The notes under the pieces: generated by a model
The model's input: only the letters and a program-made list of their open reading frames with translations
The model's database searches: none
Told to the model about the DNA's origin: nothing
Shown: positions 1 through 9,047 of the stretch, in pieces
How positions within the stretch are numbered: the stretch's first letter is position 1
How the letters are laid out: each line of letters begins with the position of its first letter
Position numbers and translations under genes: made by a program
Origin: Maribacter litoralis
GTDB lineage: Bacteria; Bacteroidota; Bacteroidia; Flavobacteriales; Flavobacteriaceae
Reading direction: 5' to 3'
DNA length: 64,000 nt
Assembly (NCBI RefSeq): GCF_003075045.1
Contig: NZ_QCZD01000002.1
Span: forward strand, 248,001 to 312,000

Positions 1-167
1 ATTCCTATGATTACAATACAAATTTGCTAGGAGAATTTAATAATGGTTCTCATGAAATAATATTAAAATTCTATCTAGGTAGAACAGGAGCTGCAAAATC
101 TAAAGGAAGTGGTGATAAGAATGCTAAAGGAAAGCCTAAACAAGTAGATTCACCCAGATTCTTTTAA
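1..167 (+). CDS. C-terminal end of a PorP/SprF-like outer-membrane protein (partial)
   Basis: Only the last 54 codons are inside the window, read in the third frame and stopping at TAA 165-167. The segment has a closing beta-strand pattern (GSHEIILKFYLG) followed by a lysine/glycine-rich polar tail. That ending, placed 11 bases before a PorE-like OmpA protein, is typical of PorP/SprF proteins, beta-barrels linked to type IX secretion and gliding in Bacteroidota. The family call rests mainly on context and this short terminal signature; any other outer-membrane barrel is possible. Confidence 0.6.
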   Translation, partial: SYDYNTNLLGEFNNGSHEIILKFYLGRTGAAKSKGSGDKNAKGKPKQVDSPRFF

Positions 168-178
168 ATAGAACTATA

Positions 179-2092
179 ATGAAATTTAAATTTATCATAT
201 CATTTCTGGTTTTTATACCACTTTTGACTTTTGCCCAAAATAAAAAGTCTAAAGCTGATAATCTGTTTTATGGCTATCAATACCAACAGGCAATTACAGA
301 GTATAAAAAGGAAATGGAGAAAAATCCATTGACCAACCATCAATTGTTGAACCTTGCAGATTCTTATTTCAGTACAGGTAGCTTTGATAATGCCTCAGAA
401 CTTTATTTAGAAGTCAATAAGAATGACACTATTATGTCTGTGAATAGGTTTAATAAAATGTTACAAAGCTTATCAAAGATTTCTGAACGAGATAGGGTAA
501 AAACTTTTCTTAGGTCTAAAGCGGATAAATTATCTCCAGAACTTTTAGAAAACGCAGAGTTCAATTATAGTTTATTGGAAATCCCGAATAAAAATGATAA
601 CAATATTATTCGTGATTTAGGCATCAATAGTCCTCAAGGAGATTTCTCTCCGGCTTTTTACAAAAATGGTATTCTGTTTAGTAGTAGTAGGTCTAGAAAT
701 TCTAAAAACGTTTACGAACCTACTGGAGAATCGTATTTAGACATCTATTTTGCTAGAATAAATTCTTCAAATGCCTTGGTAGATGTTGAAGCTTTTAAAG
801 AAATACCGGCTACTGAATTTCACAAATCTACACCGTATTACTCTTCTAAACTTTCTACATTTTTTTATATTCTTTCTAATACTGAAGATGGTGAATTACG
901 ATATGATGAGAATGGTAAAAATGCATTGGCAATTGGTACACTTTCAGAAAATGGTAGGTTTAGGTTTATCTTAAAAGATTTAAGTACGTCTTTTTACTAT
1001 CCATTTTTTGACGATACGACCGAACGCTTATACTTTGCAGCGAATTTTGATGATAGTTATGGTGGTACAGATCTTTATTACGTTTACACTAATAACGGAC
1101 AGATTATGTCCGCACCTATTAATTTAGGACCTAGGATCAATTCCCCCGGTAATGAAATAGCACCATATATTTTTGATGGCAGTCTTTATTTTTCTTCCGA
1201 TGTATTTTATGGTCTAGGTGGAATGGATATCTATAAATCTAACATATTGGCTGATGAAGCCTATACCATACCGGTTAACTTAGGCGAGGGTATCAACTCT
1301 AAATCAGACGATTTTGGATTTATCATTGAAAGGTCTAAAGATGATGATGGATTATCAGGTTTTTTTGCTTCCAATAGAAAAGGAGGAAAGGGCGGAGATG
1401 ATCTTTATGCGTTCGAGCTTGATGAAACACCAGGTTTGAAGACTTTTGCGCTTGGGGGCAAAGTGGTAAACCTAAGAAATAAAGCAGGATTACAAGGGGC
1501 TCAAGTACGATTGTTAAATCAACAGGGAGATATTTTAAAAGAAGTGGTTTCTGGTGTAGATGGAAGCTTTAGAATTGAAATTCCTTGGATGTCTCAAGTA
1601 ACCATACAAGCAATGAGCGACGGTTATTCTATTTTCTCAACTACGTACTCAGAAGAGGGTATGAAAGAAATTCAGAATACGGCCTATAACATGGGCTTGG
1701 CAAAAATGGAAGATTTAATTACCGAAAAAGAAGAGAAAACTGTACTTAAGCTTAAGAAGTTTTACTTTGATAAAGGGAAATCTACTATGAATGCTCAGGT
1801 AGAAACAGAGTTGAAAAAAGTAATTGATGCGGTAGAGCGTTTTCCACAAATTAGGTTAAGAATTGAATCTTACACAGATAGTAGAGGTAGTAGCTCGTAT
1901 AATAAGAGATTGTCACAAGATAGAGCAAATACCATTAAGCAATATTTGTTAAGTAACGGTTTAAATTCGCATAACATCATTGAAGCTATCGGTTATGGGG
2001 AGGAGAAAATAGTAAATAATTGTACTAACGGTGCATATTGCCTAGATTTCCTTCATAAGCAGAATGAACGTACACTATTTGTGGTTGAATAA
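179..2092 (+). CDS. porE: PorE-like TPR / beta-propeller / OmpA lipoprotein-anchoring protein
   Basis: Secreted envelope protein of 637 residues. In order: a signal peptide (about 1-19), TPR-like helices (about 28-100), a PD40/WD40-like propeller (about 150-410, with repeated YFSSD and FASNR-type strands), a carboxypeptidase-regulatory-like beta-sandwich (about 425-515), and a C-terminal OmpA peptidoglycan-binding domain (about 527-637, with TDSRGSSSYNKRLSQDRA). This order matches PorE, which tethers the T9SS PorK/N/P complex to peptidoglycan. It sits 11 bases behind a PorP/SprF-like gene, so the two are probably co-transcribed. Genomes of this family hold several such PorP/OmpA pairs, so this may be a paralogue and not the core T9SS copy. 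Confidence 0.72.
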   Translation: MKFKFIISFLVFIPLLTFAQNKKSKADNLFYGYQYQQAITEYKKEMEKNPLTNHQLLNLADSYFSTGSFDNASELYLEVNKNDTIMSVNRFNKMLQSLSKISERDRVKTFLRSKADKLSPELLENAEFNYSLLEIPNKNDNNIIRDLGINSPQGDFSPAFYKNGILFSSSRSRNSKNVYEPTGESYLDIYFARINSSNALVDVEAFKEIPATEFHKSTPYYSSKLSTFFYILSNTEDGELRYDENGKNALAIGTLSENGRFRFILKDLSTSFYYPFFDDTTERLYFAANFDDSYGGTDLYYVYTNNGQIMSAPINLGPRINSPGNEIAPYIFDGSLYFSSDVFYGLGGMDIYKSNILADEAYTIPVNLGEGINSKSDDFGFIIERSKDDDGLSGFFASNRKGGKGGDDLYAFELDETPGLKTFALGGKVVNLRNKAGLQGAQVRLLNQQGDILKEVVSGVDGSFRIEIPWMSQVTIQAMSDGYSIFSTTYSEEGMKEIQNTAYNMGLAKMEDLITEKEEKTVLKLKKFYFDKGKSTMNAQVETELKKVIDAVERFPQIRLRIESYTDSRGSSSYNKRLSQDRANTIKQYLLSNGLNSHNIIEAIGYGEEKIVNNCTNGAYCLDFLHKQNERTLFVVE

Positions 2093-2114
2093 GATTTGCC
2101 TGTTTTTCTAGTTA

Positions 2115-3365
2115 CTATAGAATGATTATATAGAAATAGTAAAGAGCAAAACAGGTTAAAAATAATATTCCTGCATAAGTCAATAACTTTAGTTGTCTGT
2201 TAGGCCAAAATTGAGAATCTAGATCGTTACTGGTTACGTTTTTCAAATTCATATACCCGACTATTGGCGCTACAATGAACGAAACAAATGTTGCCAAAGC
2301 GACCAAATCTCCCATATTAGCACTGAAAGCAGCAATTACAACAAAATTAATAATTGTTAAAAGGAGTACTCCCGTGGCGTATGCATTCCTGGTGCTATAC
2401 CACTTGGTTTGCGGTTTTAGTAAAGAGATAATGTCGAGGCTCACCCTTGCCAATGCATCATGTGCGGTCATGCATGTGCTGAACATCGTGGCAAAGGCAG
2501 ATATGGCGATAAAGAGATATGCCCAAGTGCCTATATGCTCGGTAAATAAACGCACGACTTGATCCGCAAAACTAACGGCGTTATTGCTTAGGTGGGTGTT
2601 GGTGCCATATAAGGTATACCAACCTATAACCATAAAAAATATAGCTAAAATTGCCGTTATGATATAGCCTATATTAAATTCTTGTAATGACTCTTTTAAA
2701 CTTGGCTTATCTTGAGTTTTCCATTTTTCTATACTCCATAAACTAATCCAACTAGAGGCTTCAACAGTGGTGGGCATCCAACCAATTAATCCTATTAAAA
2801 AAAGAATTCCGACATCATTAAAAATAGGTAGTGGTTTAAAATCGGCTATATGTTCAACCGGTCCTTTTAAAAGAACTAACACGGTTGTAACCAGTAATGC
2901 AATAAACAGAATGCTAATTACGAACTTTAGGCTAATTTCCAGAAATTTGTATTTCCCTAAAATTAGAAGTGCGCTTATAATTAAGAATAGACACAGCGCA
3001 ACTATAGCTATAGAACTATGCCCTATATTGAATAGATTGATGAATAACCCTGCGGTTACGGTATATAATGCTGCTAAGATGGTAAATGTGGTAACAAATG
3101 TTATGATGGCATAAAACCATAAATAGCCTTTTCCTCTGTTGAGATAGCCTTCTATAAGTGTTTTGTTGGTAACATTGGTATACCTTACCCCAAACTCAAA
3201 AAAGGGATATTTTAAAACATTAGCCAATATGATAGGTATAATCATTAGCCAGCCATATTGGGCACCTGCTTTTGTGGACAAAACAAGGTGAGAGGTACCT
3301 ATGGCCATGCTGGCAAACAAAATTCCGGGACCTAAATTTTTAAGTATAGTTTTAAAATTGAACAT
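2115..3365 (-). CDS. Nramp-family divalent-metal transporter homologue lacking the canonical metal motifs
   Basis: Membrane protein of 416 residues with about 11 hydrophobic segments. TM1 begins GPGILFASMAIGTSHLV and runs into KAGAQYGW, which aligns with the Nramp TM1 and its conserved AG.Q.G end. The canonical DPGN metal-binding motif is replaced by GTSH, and the TM6 MPH motif reads MPTT, so the Asp and Asn ligands and the His are absent while the Met stays. Nramp proteins are proton-coupled Mn/Fe importers, and relatives without DPGN include Mg2+ transporters. The substrate here therefore cannot be assumed to be Mn or Fe. It is a monocistronic minus-strand gene converging on the PorE-like gene with 22 bases between stops. 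Confidence 0.78.
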   Translation of the reverse strand: MFNFKTILKNLGPGILFASMAIGTSHLVLSTKAGAQYGWLMIIPIILANVLKYPFFEFGVRYTNVTNKTLIEGYLNRGKGYLWFYAIITFVTTFTILAALYTVTAGLFINLFNIGHSSIAIVALCLFLIISALLILGKYKFLEISLKFVISILFIALLVTTVLVLLKGPVEHIADFKPLPIFNDVGILFLIGLIGWMPTTVEASSWISLWSIEKWKTQDKPSLKESLQEFNIGYIITAILAIFFMVIGWYTLYGTNTHLSNNAVSFADQVVRLFTEHIGTWAYLFIAISAFATMFSTCMTAHDALARVSLDIISLLKPQTKWYSTRNAYATGVLLLTIINFVVIAAFSANMGDLVALATFVSFIVAPIVGYMNLKNVTSNDLDSQFWPNRQLKLLTYAGILFLTCFALYYFYIIIL

Positions 3366-3400
3366 TGCAGATACGTTTGGTTGGTAACCTTAAATGTAAT

Positions 3401-4036
3401 CTATTTTATTTCTACAGTAGTTCCGTAGAATTTGGGTTGGGTATTCAACAGCATATCAATAAATACTTTTACGCGCGCCAAATATTCTCTTAACTGCACT
3501 TTTAAACCTTGGCTGGTAGAAACATCTTGAGCGTTGAAGCCAATGGCATTTAAGCCTTTTTGTTTGGCAATATAAATGGCCCTTTCATTGTGGAATTTTT
3601 GAGAAATAACGGTTACATCATCTAAACCAAAAATAAACTTTGCCCTAAACATGGAATCTAAAGTTCTAAAACCTGCATAGTCCAAGAAAATTACATGTTC
3701 GGGAATACCGGCTTTAACCAGGTCTTTTTTAAAAGTATCGGGTTCATTATAGTAAATACTGCCATTGTCACCGCTAACCAGTATAAATTCAATTTTACCG
3801 GCATTGTATAACGCTTTGGTGGCATCTATACGATAAGTGTAGTAAGGGTTTGGTGAGCCATTGGTTAATTTGTTGGAAGTGCCTAAAACTAAACCTACCC
3901 TGTTCTTGGGTGTTGATGAAATGTCTGTAAATGTTTTTCCATCGGCGGTACTTGAAATAATGATGTTACATGCGAAAATGATCAGTACCAGTAGTATTAA
4001 AAGTAATCCGAATATTTTAAGAATCTTTTTTAGCAT
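3401..4036 (-). CDS. SanA/YdcF-like DUF218 membrane-anchored protein
   Basis: Starting at ATG 4036 gives 212 residues beginning MLKKILKIFGLLLILL, a single N-terminal membrane anchor. The body has the DUF218 pattern: VGLVLGTSNK, then YRIDATKALYNAGK, VSGDNG, and a later VISQKFHNERAIYIAKQKG. SanA of E. coli belongs to this family and affects envelope permeability (vancomycin exclusion at high temperature); the biochemical activity is not settled. An in-frame extension to 4120 exists but would run into the tRNA terminator hairpin, so I reject it. It lies downstream of the tRNA pair and is separated from it by that terminator. Confidence 0.8.
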   Translation of the reverse strand: MLKKILKIFGLLLILLVLIIFACNIIISSTADGKTFTDISSTPKNRVGLVLGTSNKLTNGSPNPYYTYRIDATKALYNAGKIEFILVSGDNGSIYYNEPDTFKKDLVKAGIPEHVIFLDYAGFRTLDSMFRAKFIFGLDDVTVISQKFHNERAIYIAKQKGLNAIGFNAQDVSTSQGLKVQLREYLARVKVFIDMLLNTQPKFYGTTVEIK

Positions 4037-4093
4037 GTAGACTATTTCAATACTAAAGTTAGTAAATAACTTGTGACTTGAATTTGTAAAGTG

Positions 4094-4135
4094 AATAAAA
4101 TAAAAAACCCCTGAAATCAATTGATTTCAGGGGTT
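4094..4135 (-). terminator. Terminator of the tRNA-Gly/tRNA-Leu unit
   Basis: A perfect inverted repeat with arms cccctgaaatcaa and ttgatttcagggg occupies 4108-4133, with no loop beyond the palindrome centre. Read on the minus strand it is followed by a U-rich tract. It begins 3 bases after the encoded CCA of tRNA-Leu. Confidence 0.85.
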
Positions 4136-4137
4136 TG

Positions 4138-4224
4138 TGGTACTCGAGGCGGGACTTGAACCCGCACGCCCCAAAGAGCACAGGATTTTAAGTCCGGCGT
4201 GTCTACCAATTCCACCACTCGAGC
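4138..4224 (-). tRNA. tRNA-Leu (anticodon UAA)
   Basis: The reverse complement starts GCTCGAGTGGTGGAATTGG and ends with acceptor strand CTCGAGT, discriminator A and an encoded CCA. The acceptor stem pairs fully with one G-U pair. The anticodon arm GGA-CTTAAAA-TCC gives anticodon UAA. A long variable arm makes it a class II tRNA of 87 nt. The T-arm reads GCGGGTTCAAGTCCCGC. Confidence 0.96.
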
Positions 4225-4267
4225 ATACTTGGTTTTATGAAAAATGTTTTTAACTAACATTTTGCTG

Positions 4268-4340
4268 AGCGAAAAACGGGATTCGAACCCGCGACCTCCA
4301 CCTTGGCAAGGTGGCGCTCTACCAGCTGAGCTATTTTCGC
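4268..4340 (-). tRNA. tRNA-Gly (anticodon GCC)
   Basis: The reverse complement begins GCGAAAATAGCTCAGCTGG. The anticodon arm CCACC-TTGCCAA-GGTGG gives anticodon GCC. The acceptor pairs GCGAAAA with TTTTCGC and the discriminator is U, as usual for tRNA-Gly. CCA is not encoded here, unlike in the tRNA-Leu 43 bases downstream. The two probably form one transcript. Confidence 0.96.
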
Positions 4341-4435
4341 AAGTTAATGAACGTGCAACTGTTTCCAGATGCGGGTGCAAATTTAATACAATTCTGTAAA
4401 TGTCAAAGTAAAAAAGTGTAAAAGAATTAAATATT

Positions 4436-7057
4436 TTAAGATGTCGCCTTTTTGTCCTTGGTTAACAGACGTTTAATCTCATTTAATTTCATTAAAGCCT
4501 CTACAGGGGTAAGTGTATCTATATCCAAATGTGTTATTTCCTCCTTTATTTCCTCTAACAACGGATCATCTAAATTGAAAAAACTTAGTTGCATTTCATC
4601 GGCATCGCTCATGAGTTTTTCTCCCACCTCTTCGCTGACATGTTTGTTTTCCAATTTTTTTAAAATCTTGTTTGCCTTTTGAATTACTTGTTGTGGCATG
4701 CCCGCCATTTTTGCTACGTGTATACCAAAGCTATGTTCGCTGCCGCCAGGTATTAGCTTTCTTAAGAAAAGTACGTTGTCTTTTAATTCTTTTATGGCTA
4801 CGTTGAAATTCTTTATTCTATCAAAGGTATTGGTCATTTCATTTAGCTCATGGTAATGTGTGGCAAACATGGTTTTTGCCCTCGCCGGATGCTCATGTAA
4901 ATATTCAGATATGGCCCACGCTATAGAAATACCGTCATAGGTACTGGTGCCACGACCAATTTCATCTAATAATACGAGGCTACGCTCAGACAAATTATTT
5001 AGAATAGATGCTGTTTCGTTCATTTCTACCATAAATGTAGATTCGCCCATTGAAATGTTATCACTAGCGCCTACACGGGTAAATATTTTATCTACCACAC
5101 CAATTTTTGCCGTTTCGGCGGGAACAAAACTTCCCATTTGAGCCAATAGTACAATCAATGCCGTTTGCCTCAATAGAGCAGATTTACCACTCATGTTTGG
5201 TCCTGTGATCATTATGAATTGTTGGTTAGACCTGTCTAGCTGTAAATCGTTTGCAATGTACTGTTCACCTAATGGCAATTGTTTTTCAATGACCGGGTGC
5301 CTACCTTCTGTAATCTGCAAATCTGTTGAGTCGTTCAATGCAGGGCAATTGTAACTGTTTTCTTTTGCCAATTGCGCAAATCCGCAAAGGCAGTCTAACT
5401 GGGCAACTAAATGCGCGTTGTTTTGTACCGGTGTAATATATTCTTGCATCCACACCACTAATTGTGAGAAGAGTTGCTGTTCTAAGGTTAAGATACGGTC
5501 TTCTGCACCTAAAATCTTGGCTTCATACTCTTTGAGTTCATCGGTAATGTATCGCTCTGCATTTACTAAGGTTTGTTTACGTGTCCAGCTTTCTGGTACT
5601 TTGTCCTTATGCGTATTTCTTACTTCTATATAATACCCAAAAACATTGTTTGATGCTATTTTGAGCGAGGTTATGCCGGTTGCGGCCGTTTCCCTCTCCA
5701 GCATATCGTTTAGATAATTTTTGCCAGATGTTGCCAATCCTCTTAGCTCATCTAATTCTTCCGAAAAACCTTGTGCTATAGTGCTACCTTTTAAAATATT
5801 TACAGGTGCTTCTTCACTTAGCATTTCCTTGATTTTTGCCCTTAAAAGATCGCAAGACTGTATTTGGTCACCTGTAAGAGCCAATGACTCATTTTTAGAT
5901 GATGTGGCCAATTGCTTTATGGGAATTAAGGCTTCAAGTGAATTCTTTAATTGTACAACCTCTTTTGGGTTTACCTTGCCAGTAGCTACTTTAGAAATTA
6001 AACGTTCAATATCACCCATTTGTTTAATATGGTGCTGAAACTTTTCTAAGGTAACCTCATCTTGGTATAGATAGGAAACGATTTGTTGTCTCCTTTTAAT
6101 TTTTTCTAAATTCTTAAGTGGTAGCGCCAACCATCTTTTGATCATTCTGCCACCCATTGGTGAAATGGTTTTGTCTATGACATCTAAAAGGGTAACGGCA
6201 TTTACATTGGTAGAATGATAGAGTTCAAGGTTTTTAATGGTAAACCTATCCATCCATATATAATCATCTTCGGCAATACGCTGTAATTTTGATATATGTT
6301 GTAATTGCCTGTGTTGGGTTTCGCCCAAATAATGTAAAACAACACCCGATGCAATAATTCCACAGCTTAAATGATCTACGCCAAAACCTTTTAAGGTATT
6401 TGTGTTAAAATGAGAGGTTAAATTCTCTAAGGCATAATCTTCTTGAAAAACCCAATCTTCTAAATAAAATAAATGGTGGTTTTTACCGAATACTTCTAAG
6501 AACTCTTTTTTATGAGCTTTTGAAATTAAGATTTCGTTTGGTGAAAAATTCTGTATTAACTTATCAATCTGTTCTTCGCTTCCTTCAGAGGTTAAAAATT
6601 CTCCAGTTGAAATATCAATGAAAGAAATCCCGATTTTTTTCCGTCCAAAATGAATGGCGCAAAGAAAATTATTGGTTTTTGAGTTTAAGATATCATCGTT
6701 CATTGCTACCCCGGGTGTAACCAGTTCGGTAACCCCTCTTTTTACAATGGTTTTGGTCTGCTTAGGGTCTTCAAGTTGATCGCAAATTGCAACTCGTTGC
6801 CCCGCTTTCACCAATTTAGGTAAGTAAGTGTTAAGCGAATGGTGTGGAAAACCTGCCAATTCGGTGCGTTCTCCGCCATTATTTCTATTGGTTAGAATTA
6901 TGCCCAGTATACGTGAAGCTTTTACCGCATCTTCACCAAAAGTTTCATAAAAATCACCTACTCTAAACAGCAATAATGCATCAGGATATTTAGTCTTGAT
7001 GGTATTGTATTGCTTCATTAAAGGGGTTACCTTTTTTGTTTTGCTTTTTCCCGCCAC
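4436..7057 (-). CDS. mutS: DNA mismatch repair ATPase MutS
   Basis: MutS recognises mismatched bases and starts methyl-independent or MutL-dependent repair. The 873-residue product has the mismatch-binding N-terminus with the Phe-x-Glu motif (YETFGEDA), the lever and clamp domains, Walker A GPNMSGKS near residue 620, and Walker [17 protein letters not shown] near 697, ending in the helix-turn-helix region. The first codon is GTG; the nearest upstream in-frame codon is a stop and the first internal ATG (residue 14, MKQYNT) would remove a conserved basic leader, so I keep GTG. It is divergent from the RNA methyltransferase gene, with about 126 bp between them. Confidence 0.97.
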   Translation of the reverse strand: MAGKSKTKKVTPLMKQYNTIKTKYPDALLLFRVGDFYETFGEDAVKASRILGIILTNRNNGGERTELAGFPHHSLNTYLPKLVKAGQRVAICDQLEDPKQTKTIVKRGVTELVTPGVAMNDDILNSKTNNFLCAIHFGRKKIGISFIDISTGEFLTSEGSEEQIDKLIQNFSPNEILISKAHKKEFLEVFGKNHHLFYLEDWVFQEDYALENLTSHFNTNTLKGFGVDHLSCGIIASGVVLHYLGETQHRQLQHISKLQRIAEDDYIWMDRFTIKNLELYHSTNVNAVTLLDVIDKTISPMGGRMIKRWLALPLKNLEKIKRRQQIVSYLYQDEVTLEKFQHHIKQMGDIERLISKVATGKVNPKEVVQLKNSLEALIPIKQLATSSKNESLALTGDQIQSCDLLRAKIKEMLSEEAPVNILKGSTIAQGFSEELDELRGLATSGKNYLNDMLERETAATGITSLKIASNNVFGYYIEVRNTHKDKVPESWTRKQTLVNAERYITDELKEYEAKILGAEDRILTLEQQLFSQLVVWMQEYITPVQNNAHLVAQLDCLCGFAQLAKENSYNCPALNDSTDLQITEGRHPVIEKQLPLGEQYIANDLQLDRSNQQFIMITGPNMSGKSALLRQTALIVLLAQMGSFVPAETAKIGVVDKIFTRVGASDNISMGESTFMVEMNETASILNNLSERSLVLLDEIGRGTSTYDGISIAWAISEYLHEHPARAKTMFATHYHELNEMTNTFDRIKNFNVAIKELKDNVLFLRKLIPGGSEHSFGIHVAKMAGMPQQVIQKANKILKKLENKHVSEEVGEKLMSDADEMQLSFFNLDDPLLEEIKEEITHLDIDTLTPVEALMKLNEIKRLLTKDKKATS

Positions 7058-7183
7058 TTTATCTTTATCTCATTAATTTTGCTCCTTCACGAAAATATGG
7101 TTTTATCACTGAAATTTTAATCATTGTTGATATTTGAGGATAAGTTTGTACCCATATTGTACTAATGAAATTGAATAAGGATT

Positions 7184-7714
7184 ATGAGGAAATTAAGAAA
7201 TGATGAACTGGGAAGAATAGATGTGGAAGGATATAAGCTCGCCGGTAAATCGCCAATTATAATTGTACTTGATAATATTAGAAGTTTAAATAATATTGGT
7301 TCCGTTTTTAGAACTGCGGATGCCTTTCTTGTAGAAAAGATTTATTTGTGCGGTATTACCGCTACTCCTCCTCATAAAGATATACATAAAACTGCTTTGG
7401 GTGCTACCGATAGTGTAGATTGGGAGCATGTTCCAGAAACGATTACATTGGTCGAAAGGCTAAAAAATGAAGGCTGCCATGTTATTTCTGTGGAACAGGC
7501 AGAAAATGCTACCCAGCTAAATGACTATGCACCCATAAATGAAAAAAAGCAAGTACTTGTTTTTGGTAATGAGGTTAAGGGCGTAACGCAAAACGTTGTT
7601 TCTGCCAGTGATCAAGTTTTAGAGATACCTCAATTTGGTACTAAACATTCCTTGAATATTTCGGTCAGTGTCGGTATTGTGATTTGGGATTGTTGGAGTA
7701 AAATTAACGCATAA
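7184..7714 (+). CDS. TrmH/SpoU-family RNA 2'-O-methyltransferase
   Basis: A 176-residue SPOUT methyltransferase that would transfer a methyl group from SAM to a ribose in tRNA or rRNA. Motif 1 is visible as DNIRSLNNIGSVFRTADAF, motif 2 as LVFGNEVKGV and motif 3 as IPQFGTKHSLNISVSVGIV, the trefoil-knot SAM-binding core. There is no N-terminal substrate-binding extension, so the target RNA cannot be deduced. It is transcribed alone and ends at a strong hairpin terminator. Confidence 0.88.
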   Translation: MRKLRNDELGRIDVEGYKLAGKSPIIIVLDNIRSLNNIGSVFRTADAFLVEKIYLCGITATPPHKDIHKTALGATDSVDWEHVPETITLVERLKNEGCHVISVEQAENATQLNDYAPINEKKQVLVFGNEVKGVTQNVVSASDQVLEIPQFGTKHSLNISVSVGIVIWDCWSKINA

Positions 7715-7741
7715 AAAAACCTGATCATAGACCAGGTTTTT
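7713..7741. terminator. Hairpin terminator after the RNA methyltransferase gene
   Basis: The stem aaaaacctg / caggttttt flanks a 9-base loop. The hairpin is bordered by an A-run on the left and a T-run on the right, so it could stop transcription from both sides. The next gene (minus strand) ends 86 bases further on. Confidence 0.7.
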
Positions 7742-7826
7742 AAGTATAGTTTGAGTTAGTTAGTCGCACGTATGCCTTCACAATAAAAGATTTTCTTTTC
7801 ATTTACGCAAGAAATCATGCAATTTA

Positions 7827-8975
7827 TTATTGATATAAATTGGATAGGGCAAAGTCTTCGATCTTGGTTAAAACGGTTTCATAATCACTTTTTCGGCTCA
7901 CGAAATCTAACTCGCTAACATCCATAATTAGTTGGTTCTCTTTGGGGTAAGTTCGCAAAAAGTCAAAGTAACCTCTATTGATTTTCTCTAGATAGGATAG
8001 CTCTATATTCTGCTCGTAATCTCTACCTCGTTGTTTAATTTGTTGTAATAACCGTTCTGTAGTTTGGTATAGATAAACGTAAATTTTTGGCTTTTTAACT
8101 TCTTTGTACATAAAATTGAACACTTTTCTGTAAAGGTCAAATTCGTTTTGTTGAAGGGTTACTTTAGCAAAAATCAAAGATTTATAAATATCGTAATCAC
8201 TGACCATAAAACTTTTAAAAAGGTCTAGCTGGTTGGTGTCTTCTGTAAATTGTTGATAACGATCTGCTAAAAATGACATTTCTAAAGGAAAAGCATATCT
8301 AGATTGGTCGATATAAAAGTTTGGTAAAAACGGATTTTCGGCAAATCTTTCTAAAATCAACTTTGCATTGAAATCATCTGCAATTTTGGTGGCAAGGGTT
8401 GTTTTTCCTGCTCCAATGTTACCTTCAATTGCAACATATTGCAAACTGGCAAAAAAGGTATGTCTGTTTTTGAACAGTCTTTGTATTTGTTTGGTAATGC
8501 TGCTTTTATCTTTGCACTCCTGTAATAAGTTTCGCGTATCCTTGTTAAAAATAGGGTGGTAGAATTGCGGCGATATATCAGCAAGTGGTTTTAAGATAAA
8601 TTTTCTCTCTTGCATTTTTGGGTGCGGTATGGTAAGCGCATCAGTATTTATAACCTCTTTGTCATAATAAATAATGTCAATGTCCAAAGTTCTACTCTGG
8701 TAACTTTCACTATGGTTTCTTTCTCTTCCAAAGGCGGTTTCAATATCCAATAGTTCTTTTAGAAGGTCATTAGGTGACAGTAAGGTTTGTAGTTCTAAAC
8801 ACGCATTTAGGAAATCTTCGCCTTCAAAACCCCATGACGGGGTCTTATAAGTGGCAGATACTTGTCTAATTTCACCTGCAACTTTGCCTATTTCAAAGAT
8901 GGCTTTTTGTAATAATAGTTGACGGTTGCCTAAATTGCTTCCTATAGATAATAATGCTGTTTTGTATACTCCCAT
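7827..8975 (-). CDS. folK: Fusion: HPPK (FolK) plus deoxynucleoside kinase
   Basis: Bifunctional 382-residue protein. Residues 1 to about 165 are 6-hydroxymethyl-7,8-dihydropterin pyrophosphokinase of folate synthesis (LLSIGSNLGNR; TLDIDIIYYD; IPHPKMQERKFILKPL). Residues from about 175 are a deoxyribonucleoside kinase for salvage of deoxynucleosides: P-loop EGNIGAGKTT near 181-190, ERFAENPFLPNFY, and the DR[Y]QQF segment, plus a C-terminal LID-like region with Arg residues (RGRDYEQ). Both halves keep their catalytic signatures and the ORF is continuous, so this is a true fusion and not a frameshift artefact. I believe such fusions occur in related flavobacteria. The gene is divergent from sppA. 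Confidence 0.92.
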   Translation of the reverse strand: MGVYKTALLSIGSNLGNRQLLLQKAIFEIGKVAGEIRQVSATYKTPSWGFEGEDFLNACLELQTLLSPNDLLKELLDIETAFGRERNHSESYQSRTLDIDIIYYDKEVINTDALTIPHPKMQERKFILKPLADISPQFYHPIFNKDTRNLLQECKDKSSITKQIQRLFKNRHTFFASLQYVAIEGNIGAGKTTLATKIADDFNAKLILERFAENPFLPNFYIDQSRYAFPLEMSFLADRYQQFTEDTNQLDLFKSFMVSDYDIYKSLIFAKVTLQQNEFDLYRKVFNFMYKEVKKPKIYVYLYQTTERLLQQIKQRGRDYEQNIELSYLEKINRGYFDFLRTYPKENQLIMDVSELDFVSRKSDYETVLTKIEDFALSNLYQ

Positions 8976-9047
8976 AATCTTAGAACAAAATAACTAAAAC
9001 ATATTCACATTAGTTATCTTTGTTAACTATTTAAAATAAAGATTTAA

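Noticed and set aside
4037..4120. Longer N-terminus of the SanA-like protein
   Set aside because: It runs into the tRNA terminator hairpin and puts 28 non-signal-like residues before the membrane anchor.
4117..4380. 87-codon minus-strand reading frame across the tRNA region
   Set aside because: It lies on top of both tRNA genes, so it is a by-product of their sequence.
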